Positions 37,063 through 46,097 of a DNA stretch of 64,000 nucleotides are shown in pieces. The notes under the pieces are model-generated. The model made no database searches. It was not told the DNA's origin and saw only the letters and a list, made by a program, of their open reading frames with translations. Location: assembly GCA_016711405.1 (NCBI GenBank), contig JADJSZ010000110.1, forward strand, positions 1-64,000. The letters are read 5' to 3'. This stretch comes from Candidatus Hadersleviella danica (GTDB taxonomy: Bacteria > Chloroflexota > Anaerolineae > Promineifilales > Promineifilaceae). Made by a program: the position numbers and the translations under genes. How positions within the stretch are numbered: position 1 is the stretch's first letter; each line of letters begins with the position of its first letter.

Positions 37063-38109
37063 ATGAGTAATAATCAAGCAAATTCGCAAAAAAAGGAAGG
37101 TGTTACCGTGAATAAATTGCATCAAGAGGCGCCCCCCCTCTTGTCAATTCAAGACCTTAATGTTTGGTATGAACTCAAACGTTTTGGATTTGTTCACGCT
37201 GGCTATGTTCAGGCCGTCAATAACATCTCTTTTGATTTACGAGAAGGTGAGACAATTGCCTGCGTTGGTGAAAGTGGCTGTGGAAAATCTAGCCTCATGA
37301 AGACCATTCTTGGTCTGAATTGGCCGACAAAAGGCGACATTGTTTTTGAAGGCAAAACCCGGCTAACCGAACTAAAAGGGGAGTCTTTGCGGCATTATCG
37401 TTCGCAAATTGGGTATGTACAACAAGACCCTTTTGGGGCGTTGGCACCTTTTATGACCATTCGGCAAATTTTGGAAGAGCCACTCATTATCAATGGGGTG
37501 ACTGACAAAGCCGAACGGGCACAACGGGTTTACACGGCCTTAGAAGAAGTAAAACTAAGCCCAGTGGAGGAGTATTTAGGTAAATTCCCCCATATGCTGA
37601 GTGGTGGACAACAACAGCGGGTAGTTATTGCACGGTCAATGATTATGAACCCCAAGTTGTTGGTGGCCGACGAGCCAGTCTCGATGCTTGATGCGTCGGT
37701 TCGGGTAGAAATTCTGAAGTTACTGCGGAATTTACAGGTTAAGCACAAGCTGGCCGTTATCTACATCACCCACGACCTTTCGACAGTGCGGTATTTTTCA
37801 GAGCGCATTTTTGTGATGTATGCGGGGCACTTAATTGAACAAGCGGATGTGGATACTTTGTTGGATGACCCCCGTCACCCGTATACACAGGCTTTGCTTG
37901 ATGCCACATCTGACCCAGATGCCGCCAATGCGCATACCTATCGCGATATACCTCCCGGTGAACCACCGAGCTTGGTTAACCCGCCCACAGGATGCCATTT
38001 CCACCCTCGTTGCCCCCACATGATACCGGGCGAATGTGATGTGCATGAGCCACCCTATTTTGAGCCAAATCCGGGTCATTTAGTGGCTTGCTGGTTGCAT
38101 AAAGGATAA
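37063..38109 (+). CDS. ABC transporter ATP-binding protein (DppF/OppF-type)
   Basis: 348 residues with AGGAGAG just upstream. Walker A GESGCGKSSLMKT lies near residue 70, Q-loop VQQDPFGALAP near 119, signature LSGGQQQRVVIARSM near 176, and Walker B LLVADEPVSMLDAS near 200. H-loop ITHDLS is present, and the terminal region CHFHPRCPHMIPGECDVHEP is followed by CW. It forms the heterodimeric ATPase with the DppD-type protein. The operon ends at a strong terminator right after this gene. Confidence 0.95.
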   Translation: MSNNQANSQKKEGVTVNKLHQEAPPLLSIQDLNVWYELKRFGFVHAGYVQAVNNISFDLREGETIACVGESGCGKSSLMKTILGLNWPTKGDIVFEGKTRLTELKGESLRHYRSQIGYVQQDPFGALAPFMTIRQILEEPLIINGVTDKAERAQRVYTALEEVKLSPVEEYLGKFPHMLSGGQQQRVVIARSMIMNPKLLVADEPVSMLDASVRVEILKLLRNLQVKHKLAVIYITHDLSTVRYFSERIFVMYAGHLIEQADVDTLLDDPRHPYTQALLDATSDPDAANAHTYRDIPPGEPPSLVNPPTGCHFHPRCPHMIPGECDVHEPPYFEPNPGHLVACWLHKG

Positions 38110-38114
38110 TAAAG

Positions 38115-38152
38115 AGACCGAGTTTAATGGATGATTAAACTCGGTCTTTTTG
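38115..38152 (+). terminator. Intrinsic terminator of the ABC importer operon
   Basis: Arms AGACCGAGTTTAAT (38115-38128) and ATTAAACTCGGTCT (38134-38147) pair perfectly, loop GGATG, followed by TTTT. Confidence 0.95.
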
Positions 38153-38225
38153 GCTTATATAATGCCATTATTTTGGGTTCTCTCTGGAGAGTAGAGGCAA
38201 AATTATGGTAATGGAGTGATTACCA

Positions 38226-38438
38226 ATGGGACAGCAAATTTCACCTAAGATGATTATTTTAATCGGCTTTTTGTTGGTTCTGGCGGGGGCGGTTATTCCG
38301 TTTTCGATGCTCATTGATCTGTTGCCCAAAACCTTTTTCCTATCCTTTGTGGCCTATATCTCTTCAATGGTTGGCCTTTTGATGGGTACACTGGGGGCAG
38401 GACTGTACCAAAAGGATGGGCGTGAAGATAGCTATTAA
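38226..38438 (+). CDS. Small two-helix membrane protein
   Basis: 70 residues. Two hydrophobic helices, near residues 10-30 (ILIGFLLVLAGAVIPFSMLI) and 37-60 (FFLSFVAYISSMVGLLMGTL), end with a charged tail YQKDGREDSY. GGAGTGATTACC precedes the ATG. No family is recognised. It lies alone between a terminator and the SCP2 gene. It is likely a real gene, as the frame is hydrophobicity-patterned and has a plausible site. Confidence 0.6.
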   Translation: MGQQISPKMIILIGFLLVLAGAVIPFSMLIDLLPKTFFLSFVAYISSMVGLLMGTLGAGLYQKDGREDSY

Positions 38439-38529
38439 TGGGTGCGTGACACTCCTTAGGCAACCTTGTATAATCTTTGACGCACTGCGTTGCAAATTCA
38501 CCCATTACTCGTTTTAAGGAGATTCTCCC

Positions 38530-38844
38530 ATGTCTGAATTAGTTGAAATTTTTGAAAAAATTGTCGGCCGTTTCGATGCCAGCAAAATGGCGGGCTTGAA
38601 TGCGACTGTGCAATTTGACCTTGGCACGGGCAACCAACACCACCTGATTATTGCCAATGGCACGATGAAGCACGGCCAAGGAATGGCCGAGAAAGCCGAT
38701 GCCACCTTAACGATGGCCTCGGAAGATTTTGTGGCGTTGACCAAAGGGCAATTGAACCCCATGAACGCCTTTATGAGTGGCAAAATTAAAGTTGCGGGGG
38801 ACATGGGGCTGGTGATGAAGCTCCAAAGTTTGCTGACTGGCTAG
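38530..38844 (+). CDS. SCP2 sterol-binding-domain protein
   Basis: 104 residues with AAGGAGA upstream. The sequence fits the small stand-alone SCP2 fold: VQFDLGTGNQHHLIIANGTM, DATLTMASEDFVALTKGQLN, PMNAFMSGKIKVAGDMGLVM and KLQSLL. The G-K-I-K-V-x-G-D motif is the family hallmark. It binds lipids in a hydrophobic tunnel; the ligand is unknown. The family is usual at about 105 residues, so the gene is complete. It is followed by its own terminator. Confidence 0.95.
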   Translation: MSELVEIFEKIVGRFDASKMAGLNATVQFDLGTGNQHHLIIANGTMKHGQGMAEKADATLTMASEDFVALTKGQLNPMNAFMSGKIKVAGDMGLVMKLQSLLTG

Positions 38845-38867
38845 ACATTACGCGCCATTTACTTTTT

Positions 38868-38908
38868 AGACCTCCGGTGTCAGGCGACGACGGGGGTCTT
38901 TTTTTTAC
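38868..38908 (+). terminator. Intrinsic terminator after SCP2 gene
   Basis: AGACCTCCG (38868-38876) pairs with CGGGGGTCT (38891-38899, one G-U pair), then a run of eight or more T residues. Confidence 0.9.
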
Positions 38909-38934
38909 TTTTAATTCCCACGCTTTTCTGAGTT

Positions 38935-40899
38935 ATGTGGCATTGGCTTAGAGATTTGCTCAAGACAGAATCCCTTGGTTTAGCGGCCGAGGAATTGGAC
39001 GTTGCCCTGCGCCAAGCGCAGATGAGCACCCTGCCATTTATTTTTCTTTCCTTGGGAGTCTTTGCCTCGTTTTTTGCGCCCTTTCAATGGTTTATTTTGC
39101 AAGAGGATGGCTCGGCCGTTTTAGTGACCATTGCCCTGCTGAGTGCTTTGCTTTTTATGGGGCTGTTTGGGCTGGCGCAATGGGGTCTCATTCCACGGCC
39201 TTGGGTTTATCACGCTCTGGCTGTGGCGGCCGTTATCAGCCTCATCAACATGCTGGCCCGCCTGCATCTCACGGCCGATGCCAAGCAAACGGCCAATATC
39301 ACCTTGCTGATGATGGCTATTGGAGTCGTCATTTTGTCCACCCCGTGGGTCATCATCCTCAACGCCTTGTGCGTGGTGGGCTGGGGCATATGGGTGTGGA
39401 CGGCCGCGCCACCACCTGAATGGGCGGCCCATTTCTTGCTGATGCTGACCACGGCCGCTTCCGCTTTTGTCGTCCACATCGCCCGCGTCCGTGCCTACCG
39501 CCATTCGGAACTGTTACGCCTTGTCGAACGCCGCCAGCGCGAAGAACTCCATCGGCGAGCGATACAAATCGAAACGTCTAGTGCGGTGGGCAATCGCATC
39601 ACCTCTATTTTTGACCTCGATATTTTGCTCCACCAAATCGCGGAACTCATTCGCGGCCGTTACCCCACAGCCTTTGTAGGGATTTACCTGCCCAACGAGA
39701 TGGGGATTTATATGACCGCCCGCTTTTTAACAAGCAACTCGCTCAACCCAGATGGGTTTCATTTGCGGGCTGGCGAGGATGGGTTGGTGGGGTGGGTGAT
39801 GGCCAACGGCCGTCTTTTACGCCTTGACGATGTCACCCAACACCCCCAATACCGCTCTGCTGAACTTGTGCCCCACACACGCTCCATTCTGCTGTTGCCG
39901 TTGCGGATGGGCGACCAGATGTTGGGGGTGCTTGATTTGCAGAGCAGTAAAACGGCCGCTTTCACCGCCGACGACGAGCAACTTTTCCAACTCATCGCCG
40001 ACCAAATCGCCATCGCTGTTCGCAATGGCCAGCTCTATGAGCAAACCCGCCATTTCAACGAAAAATTAGAGCAGATGGTGGAAAAACGCACGGCCGAACT
40101 CCAAAATGCCTACCACCGCCTCGAGCGGTTGGACAAAACCAAGGCCGACTTTATCAGCATCGCCTCCCACGAACTGCGCACCCCGCTGACGATTATCAGC
40201 TTCAATACCCAGCTTTTGCTCGATGAAGCCAGCGCACGACAGGATACCGACCTGTACAAACGCGCCGAGGGCATCTATGAGGGATTTCAGCGTTTTAATG
40301 CCGTGATTGAAAGCATGTTGGATGTGGCGCAAATTGACACCCAATCGCTTTCCCTCTATCGCACCCAAGTTGCACTGGCTCCTTTGTTTGAGAAGCTCAA
40401 CCAAAAACTCCGCGACACAGTGCGGGAGCGACAAATTAAGCTAGAAGTGGCTGATTTTCGGCCGTTTCCTCCCCTGTATGCGGATGCCAAAGCACTGGAG
40501 AAGGTCTTTTACCACCTGCTCATCAATGCCATTAAATACACGCCCAATGGCGGGCATATTCACGTCAGCGGCCGTCGCTTCACCCTGCACACCGAAGAAC
40601 ACCCCAACACCCCCTGCTTCCAAATCACCGTTGCCGATTCAGGCATCGGCATCCCCCCCGAATTGCTCGAACTCATTTTTGAGAAGTTTTATCAAACAGG
40701 CCCGGTTTTACTACACTCATCGGGGCAAACGAATTTTAAGGCGGGTGGGCCGGGGTTGGGTTTGGCCATTGTTCGGGGCCTTGTCACCGCCCACGATGGG
40801 CTTATTTGGGCGGAAAGCGATGGTTATGATGAGACGCAGTACCCCGGAAGCCGCTTCATTGTCATTTTGCCGCTGGGCGAAATGCCGCCAACCGCTTAG
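38935..40899 (+). CDS. Membrane sensor histidine kinase with GAF domain
   Basis: 654 residues. The N-terminal region (about 30-185) has six hydrophobic segments, for example LPFIFLSLGVFASFFAPF and ALAVAAVISLINMLARL. A helical linker leads to a GAF domain (about 205-365) with GEDGLVGWVMANGR and ILLLPLRMGDQMLGVLDLQS. A coiled coil (EKLEQMVEKRTAELQNAYHR) follows. The HisKA domain has ISIASHELRTPLTI with the phospho-acceptor His near residue 413. The HATPase has NAIKYTPNGG, DSGIGIPPELLELIFEKFYQ and GGPGLGLAIVRGL. No response regulator lies next to it, so it is an orphan kinase. It is convergent with fabF, whose stop overlaps its own by 4 nt. Confidence 0.95.
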   Translation: MWHWLRDLLKTESLGLAAEELDVALRQAQMSTLPFIFLSLGVFASFFAPFQWFILQEDGSAVLVTIALLSALLFMGLFGLAQWGLIPRPWVYHALAVAAVISLINMLARLHLTADAKQTANITLLMMAIGVVILSTPWVIILNALCVVGWGIWVWTAAPPPEWAAHFLLMLTTAASAFVVHIARVRAYRHSELLRLVERRQREELHRRAIQIETSSAVGNRITSIFDLDILLHQIAELIRGRYPTAFVGIYLPNEMGIYMTARFLTSNSLNPDGFHLRAGEDGLVGWVMANGRLLRLDDVTQHPQYRSAELVPHTRSILLLPLRMGDQMLGVLDLQSSKTAAFTADDEQLFQLIADQIAIAVRNGQLYEQTRHFNEKLEQMVEKRTAELQNAYHRLERLDKTKADFISIASHELRTPLTIISFNTQLLLDEASARQDTDLYKRAEGIYEGFQRFNAVIESMLDVAQIDTQSLSLYRTQVALAPLFEKLNQKLRDTVRERQIKLEVADFRPFPPLYADAKALEKVFYHLLINAIKYTPNGGHIHVSGRRFTLHTEEHPNTPCFQITVADSGIGIPPELLELIFEKFYQTGPVLLHSSGQTNFKAGGPGLGLAIVRGLVTAHDGLIWAESDGYDETQYPGSRFIVILPLGEMPPTA

Positions 40900-42149
40900 G
40901 CCACCTTTTTTACCACCAGCGACGCATTGTGCCCGCCAAAACCAAACGAATTGGACATGAAGGCGTTGATGACGGCCGAACGGCCGACATTGGGCACATA
41001 ATCGAGGTCGCACACAGGGTCGGGCTTGTTGTAGTTGATGGTGGGCGGGACAAAGCTGTGCGCCATGGCTTGCAAGCTAATCACAATTTCCAGTGCCCCG
41101 GCCGCGCCGAGCAAATGGCCGTGCATGGATTTGGTGGAGCTAACAGGCAATTTATAGGCGTATTCGCCAAAAACATGTTTGATAGCCAGCGTTTCCGATT
41201 TGTCGTTGAGCTGGGTGCTTGTGCCGTGGGCATTGATGTAGCTGATTTCCTCAGGAGCCAACCCCGATTCGTCTAAGGCCATTTGCATGGCTTGCACCGC
41301 GCCAAGGCCGTCTTCACGGGGGGCTGTTAGGTGGTAGGCATCGGCCGAACTGCCATACCCCACCACCTCGCCATAGATGTGAACACCACGGCCGAGCGCG
41401 TGTTCCAACTCCTCCAACACCAAAATCGCCGCCCCATCGCTGGGAATAAAGCCACTGCGTTCACTGTCAAACGGCCGACACGCCCGCTCGGGGTCGTCGT
41501 TGGCCACACTCATCGCCCCCATCACGTTAAAACCCGCAATGCTGATGGGCACGATGGCCGTTTCGGCCCCTCCTGTGACCATCACATCGGCTACGCCAGC
41601 GGCCACCATGCGAGCCGCTTCGCCGATGGCGTTGGTGCTACTGGCGCAGGCGGTGGCGATGGACATGTTGGGGCCGCGCAAGCCGTGGTGCATGGAGATG
41701 CGGGCGGGGATGCTATCGGGGAGCATCATGGGCACGAAGAAGGGGCTGATACGGCCGTGGCCTTGCCCAAACATGGTCTGCGCCGCTTCAAGGGTGCTGA
41801 GAATCCCGCCCATGCCATTGCCGATGATGACCCCAATCGGCCGTTTTTGGGCCTCGCTGAGGGTGTCGAATTGGGCATCGCGCAGGGCTTGCTCGGCCGC
41901 GGCAAGGCCGTATTGGGCGACTCTGTCCATGCGCCGGGCATCTTTGCGGCCGAAGAGCGCTTCAGGGTCAAAGTCGCGCACTTCCCCCCCGATTTGGGTT
42001 TTGTAACTGCTGGGGTCGAAATAGGTGATTCGGCCGATGCCGCTTTGGCCAGCGGCCGTTTTTTGCCATGTGCTGGCCACATCATTGCCCAGCGGGTTGA
42101 TCGTGCCCAGCCCTGTAATGACGACTCGTCGGTGTTGGTTGCCTTTCAT
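40896..42149 (-). CDS. fabF: Beta-ketoacyl-ACP synthase II
   Basis: 417 residues; the start at 42149 is chosen because AAGGA lies 7 nt upstream and the family begins with RRVVITGLGTINPLG. The Cys-His-His triad is visible: TACASSTNAIG (catalytic Cys near 170), NAHGTST and KSMHGHLLGAAGALE. NSFGFGGHNASLV near the C-terminus is also typical. It condenses malonyl-ACP with acyl-ACP in fatty acid elongation in the cytosol. No other fab genes adjoin. The upstream gap is filled by word repeats, and upstream in-frame codons there encode no family sequence. Confidence 0.96.
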   Translation of the reverse strand: MKGNQHRRVVITGLGTINPLGNDVASTWQKTAAGQSGIGRITYFDPSSYKTQIGGEVRDFDPEALFGRKDARRMDRVAQYGLAAAEQALRDAQFDTLSEAQKRPIGVIIGNGMGGILSTLEAAQTMFGQGHGRISPFFVPMMLPDSIPARISMHHGLRGPNMSIATACASSTNAIGEAARMVAAGVADVMVTGGAETAIVPISIAGFNVMGAMSVANDDPERACRPFDSERSGFIPSDGAAILVLEELEHALGRGVHIYGEVVGYGSSADAYHLTAPREDGLGAVQAMQMALDESGLAPEEISYINAHGTSTQLNDKSETLAIKHVFGEYAYKLPVSSTKSMHGHLLGAAGALEIVISLQAMAHSFVPPTINYNKPDPVCDLDYVPNVGRSAVINAFMSNSFGFGGHNASLVVKKVA

Positions 42150-42154
42150 GCGTG

Positions 42155-42346
42155 TTCCTTGGGAGCTGTCAGCCATCAGCTTGTCAGCTTTCAGCTTGTA
42201 GTTGGTGATGGTGAATCGTAGGCCAATGACCAAGGACAAGTGACCAAGGACAAATGACGAAAGACAAAACACACGGCGAGCGAAAAAGTTCCATTTGATT
42301 GCGGAATGCGGATTCGTCAGCCACTGACCACTAACCACTAACCACT
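42155..42346. repeat. Composite heptamer repeats between AlbA_2 and fabF genes
   Basis: Words CAGCTTGTCAGCTTTCAGCT (42161-42195 region), then TGACCAAGGACAAG repeated (42220-42265) and ACCACTA repeats (42327-42345). TGACCAA is complementary to the cyanobacterial STRR2 word TTGGTCA. Several different word families are juxtaposed, so the gap grew in steps. Confidence 0.75.
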
Positions 42347-43258
42347 TCAATAGAGATAGTCATCATCCAACACCTGTATCGTCGCCCCACGTTCGCCGAG
42401 GTTGAGCTTGACCTGCCACCATTTGGCGCGCATTCCGTTGGAAAACACTTGGATTTTCAGGATGAGGGATTGGGGGCCGTTGGTGGTGACGCGGAAAGTG
42501 CCAAACCATTTGTTGAGACCTTTGTGAATGGCCTCGGGGAAGGTGGCGATATACATGGCGTGGCCAAGGGGTTTGGGCTGGGTTTTGATGATAAATTTTT
42601 CGGCCGTGATTTGATTCTCAGGTCGCGCATCTAAAAACTCGATGGTCACGGCCGTGTCCTTAGCCACCACCAACGCCTGATTTTTGGCAAAGATGGGAAC
42701 CACCCACTGCCACACATCCCCCACCCACTCCTGTGTAATGTGCCCAATGCGCGGCTCCACAATGGGGTGCGTGCCCCGATTTAACACATCGCGGACTTCG
42801 TAATCCGCCATTGGCACCGCCTCAAAATTAAACCGTTTGTAATACTTGTTGTTAAAAGTAACTTGGTGGACGGTATCGCTTTGGGGAATATAGACCACAT
42901 AGGCCACATCGAGCGGGTTGTGGAAGAGGGGCACGGGGTAGATTTTGATGCCGCTGAGGCGGGGTTGGATGTTACTGCTGATGATTTGCTCCAAGGTTTC
43001 CTTGGAACATTCGCGCCGGTTGACAGGCGCGAAGCCAGCGGGGCGGTGTTGTAGCTCCCGTTCCGTGTGTTCGGCAATGCCATAGATGATGATGCCCCCA
43101 GCCGAGTTGGCCATGGCCGACACATCTTTGGCGATTTCCCCCCGACGGCCGTTGGCGGCACTTAACGCCTCGCCCGACTTGTACTCGAGTGTTAAACTCT
43201 CTTCAATCGCCTCGTCAATATACCGTTGTAAGCGTGCTTGGTCCCAGTCGCGTGCCAT
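42347..43258 (-). CDS. AlbA_2/Schlafen-type putative nucleic-acid-binding domain protein
   Basis: 303 residues. The N-terminal half carries the AlbA_2 signature: LTLEYKSGEALS (the E-x-K motif near residue 25), then IAKDVSAMANSAGGIIIYGI near 42-61 and ISSNIQPRLSGI. These proteins bind DNA or RNA and some are nucleases or signalling proteins; the E/K pair resembles that of Schlafen-type sites. The C-terminal half (from about 155) is a separate domain, possibly beta-rich, with LNLGERGATIQVLDDDYLY at the end; I do not recognise it. It lies upstream of fabF with repeats between and is divergent from clpC. Confidence 0.85.
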   Translation of the reverse strand: MARDWDQARLQRYIDEAIEESLTLEYKSGEALSAANGRRGEIAKDVSAMANSAGGIIIYGIAEHTERELQHRPAGFAPVNRRECSKETLEQIISSNIQPRLSGIKIYPVPLFHNPLDVAYVVYIPQSDTVHQVTFNNKYYKRFNFEAVPMADYEVRDVLNRGTHPIVEPRIGHITQEWVGDVWQWVVPIFAKNQALVVAKDTAVTIEFLDARPENQITAEKFIIKTQPKPLGHAMYIATFPEAIHKGLNKWFGTFRVTTNGPQSLILKIQVFSNGMRAKWWQVKLNLGERGATIQVLDDDYLY

Positions 43259-43515
43259 AGGGGAGTTATTGGTTACTCGTTATTGATTATTATTTCCAGT
43301 GCCCCACTGTAGCACGAAATAGGGGCACAGGGTAGGTGGTGGTTGTGTTCAGAGCGTGAAGGCAGTGATAAGATTAACGCTAACAAATGCCCCCCTCCCA
43401 GCTAAATTACGGCCGTCTTACAAGGTTCCAACTCTATAGCCATAAGCTGTAAGCCGTAAGCCATAAGCTGAAAGAGTGACCGACTGACCGACTGACCGAC
43501 TAAGAGACTAAACCC
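43259..43515. repeat. Divergent gap with period-7 and period-8 words
   Basis: GGTTACTCGTTATTGATTAT (43271-43290), then AAGCTGTAAGCCGTAAGCCA words (43443-43470, period 7), then three ACTGACCG octamers (43479-43502). No complementary arms; no clear clpC promoter was found. Confidence 0.7.
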
Positions 43516-45972
43516 ATGAGATTTGACCGATTCACAGAGCGGGCGCAAGACGCGGCCGCCAAAGCGTACCAAAACGTCCAACGGTATAGCCACAGCCAAG
43601 TGGATACCGAACACCTTTTCATGGCCCTGCTGGAACAAAACGATGGCGCCATTGCCCAAATTTTAGACTATCTCCACATAGACCTCGAGGCGGTAAATTT
43701 GCGGCTAGATGAAGTTCTCCGCAACAGCCCCAAAGTGAGCGTCTATGGTGGCGGGGTGGGGCAGATTTTTTACACACCCCGCGTGCGCACCGTGGTGGAA
43801 TTGGCGCAGAGCGAAGCCACCCAACTCAAAGATGAGTTCATCTCCACCGAACACATCTTTTTGGCCATTTTGAGCGAACGCAACACCCCCACCTCGCGCA
43901 TTTTGCAGGAGTTTGGCATTACCAAAGAGCGCGTGTTGGAGGCGATTCAGCATTTGCGCGGCGGCCGTAAAATTACCGAACGCAACGCCGAAACCAAGTT
44001 CCGCGCCCTGAGCAAATACAGCCGCGATTTGACCCAATTGGCCAAAGACGGCCGACTCGACCCCGTTATCGGCCGTGACGACGAGATTTTGCGCGTCATC
44101 CAAGTCCTTAGCCGGCGCACCAAGAACAACCCCGTGTTAATTGGCGAAGCAGGCGTGGGCAAGACAGCCATCGTCGAAGGGCTGGCCCAAAAAATTGTGG
44201 CCAACGATGTGCCCGAGAATTTGCTCAACAAGCTGGTCATGTCGCTCGATTTGGGAGCGATGATTGCGGGGAGCCGCTTCCGGGGGGAATTTGAAGAGCG
44301 GTTGAAGGCGGCCGTTGAAGAAGTGCAAGCCTCCAACGGCGAAATCATCCTATTTATAGACGAGTTGCACACCGTCGTCGGTGCGGGCGCGGCGCAAGGG
44401 GCGATGGATGCCAGCAACATGCTCAAGCCCGCCTTGGCACGGGGCGAACTGCAATGCGTCGGGGCAACCACACTGGACGAATATCGGCAGTACATCGAAA
44501 AAGATAGCGCCCTTGAACGCCGTTTTGCGCCTGTTTTTGTGGATGAGCCAACTGTGGAAGACACTATTTTGATGTTGCACGGCCTGAAAGGGCGCTACGA
44601 AGCGCATCACAAGGTCAAATACGCCGATGATGCGCTCGATTCGGCCGCCAAACTCTCCGCTCGCTATGTCACCGACCGGCGCTTGCCCGATAAGGCGATT
44701 GATTTGATTGATGAAGCGGCGGCCAAGTTGCGCGTCGCCCTGTACACCTTGCCGCCTGAAATGAAAGCGGCCAAAAAGCAGATTGATGCGTTGGCCACCG
44801 AAGAAGAGGAAGCGCACACCATGCGCGATTACGAACGGGCGGCCGTCAAACGTGCCGAGCGGTTGCGGCTGGAAACGGAATACAACACCAAGCGGGAGAC
44901 GTGGAAGCAGGAAAACGCCATTGATGAAATCGTCGCCCGCGACGATATTGCCAAGGTGATTGCCGATTGGACGGGCATTCCCGTGAACCAAATGCTGGAG
45001 ACGGAAGCGGACAAGTTGCTGAACATGGAAGAGCGGCTCCACGGCCGTATTGTCGGCCAAGAGCGGGCCATCATTGCCCTTTCGGATGCCATGCGCCGCA
45101 GTCGTTCGGGCTTGGCCGACCCCAAACGGCCGATTGGGGTGTTCATGTTCCTCGGCAGTTCGGGCGTGGGCAAGACGGAATTGGCCAAATCGCTGGCCGA
45201 ATTTATGTTTGGCAACGAAGAGGCGCTCATTCGGGTGGATATGAGCGAGTTCCGCGAACAACACACCGTCAGCCGCTTATTCGGTGCGCCCCCCGGCTAT
45301 GTGGGCTATGAGGAAGGTGGTCAGCTTACCGAACAGGTGCGCCGACGGCCGTACAGTGTCGTCCTCTTCGACGAAATCGAAAAAGCGCACCCCGATGTGT
45401 GGAATGCGCTGTTGCAAATGTTGGACGACGGCCGTTTGACTGATGGCCAAGGGCGCATGGTCAACTTCCGCAACACCGTCATCGTGATGACCAGCAATGT
45501 CGGCACCTCGTTTGTCAAACGTTCGGGTGCACTTGGCTTTACAGGCATGAGAAGTGCGGAGGAAGAGAGCCAGCACAAGCTCATCGAGGAGGCGCTCAAG
45601 CGCACCTTCCGCCCTGAGTTTATCAACCGCATTGATGAAATCATCATCTTTGAGCCGTTGAGTGAGCAAGATGTGGTGCAAATTGTGGATTTCCAAATGA
45701 AGGAGATTCGCAAGCGGCTGGATGAGCAGGGTGGCTTGCAAATTGACCTGACTTCAGCGGCCAAGCAGTGGCTGGGCAAGCAGGGCTATGACAAGGACTT
45801 TGGGGCACGGCCGCTCCGCCGCGCTTTGCAACGGTATGTGGAAAGCCCGCTGGCCGTGGCGATGCTGAAGGGGGAGTTTATCCCCGGCGATAAGATTCTG
45901 GTGGATGTGGATGTGGCGGAGAATGTGTTGACGTTTGCGAAGGTCGCGGCCGAGGAACCGGCCGTGGCCTAA
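43516..45972 (+). CDS. clpC: ClpC-type ATP-dependent Clp protease ATP-binding subunit
   Basis: 818 residues, the usual ClpC length. The N-terminal double Clp repeat (1-145) contains FTERAQDAAAKAYQNVQ and STEHIFLAIL. AAA module 1 has Walker A GEAGVGKTA near residue 209 and Walker B IILFIDELH. A middle helical region (EEEEAHTMRDYERAAVKRAE) carries a UVR-like stretch. AAA module 2 has GSSGVGKTE near residue 546, VVLFDEIEKAH, and GARPLRRALQRYVESPLA. It unfolds substrates and feeds ClpP in the cytosol; ClpP is not in this window. Rich in CGGCCG. Confidence 0.97.
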   Translation: MRFDRFTERAQDAAAKAYQNVQRYSHSQVDTEHLFMALLEQNDGAIAQILDYLHIDLEAVNLRLDEVLRNSPKVSVYGGGVGQIFYTPRVRTVVELAQSEATQLKDEFISTEHIFLAILSERNTPTSRILQEFGITKERVLEAIQHLRGGRKITERNAETKFRALSKYSRDLTQLAKDGRLDPVIGRDDEILRVIQVLSRRTKNNPVLIGEAGVGKTAIVEGLAQKIVANDVPENLLNKLVMSLDLGAMIAGSRFRGEFEERLKAAVEEVQASNGEIILFIDELHTVVGAGAAQGAMDASNMLKPALARGELQCVGATTLDEYRQYIEKDSALERRFAPVFVDEPTVEDTILMLHGLKGRYEAHHKVKYADDALDSAAKLSARYVTDRRLPDKAIDLIDEAAAKLRVALYTLPPEMKAAKKQIDALATEEEEAHTMRDYERAAVKRAERLRLETEYNTKRETWKQENAIDEIVARDDIAKVIADWTGIPVNQMLETEADKLLNMEERLHGRIVGQERAIIALSDAMRRSRSGLADPKRPIGVFMFLGSSGVGKTELAKSLAEFMFGNEEALIRVDMSEFREQHTVSRLFGAPPGYVGYEEGGQLTEQVRRRPYSVVLFDEIEKAHPDVWNALLQMLDDGRLTDGQGRMVNFRNTVIVMTSNVGTSFVKRSGALGFTGMRSAEEESQHKLIEEALKRTFRPEFINRIDEIIIFEPLSEQDVVQIVDFQMKEIRKRLDEQGGLQIDLTSAAKQWLGKQGYDKDFGARPLRRALQRYVESPLAVAMLKGEFIPGDKILVDVDVAENVLTFAKVAAEEPAVA

Positions 45973-46004
45973 CGAGGCTTTTCAGCGTCATAAATTTGGA
46001 GTTT

Positions 46005-46097
46005 TGTTTATTGGTGTAATGGTGTATTGGTTTATTTGTGTATTAAAATGCACCAGTACACCAGTACACGAATACACCAATAGACTGATACACCCGT
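46005..46097. repeat. Period-8 TGTATTGG / CACCAGTA repeat hairpin
   Basis: TTTATTGG, TGTAATGG, TGTATTGG and TTTATTTG words (46009-46046) are followed by CACCAGTA, CACCAGTA, CACGAATA and CACCAATA (46051-46082), complementary in sense. The same word family occurs at 17896-18001. Confidence 0.85.

Noticed and set aside
40896..42350. A longer FabF starting at 42350
   Set aside because: The extension reads through tandem word repeats, and a ribosome-binding site and the family N-terminus are both at 42149.
44350..45264. A 304-residue minus-strand ORF
   Set aside because: Fully antisense to clpC, whose motifs are beyond doubt.
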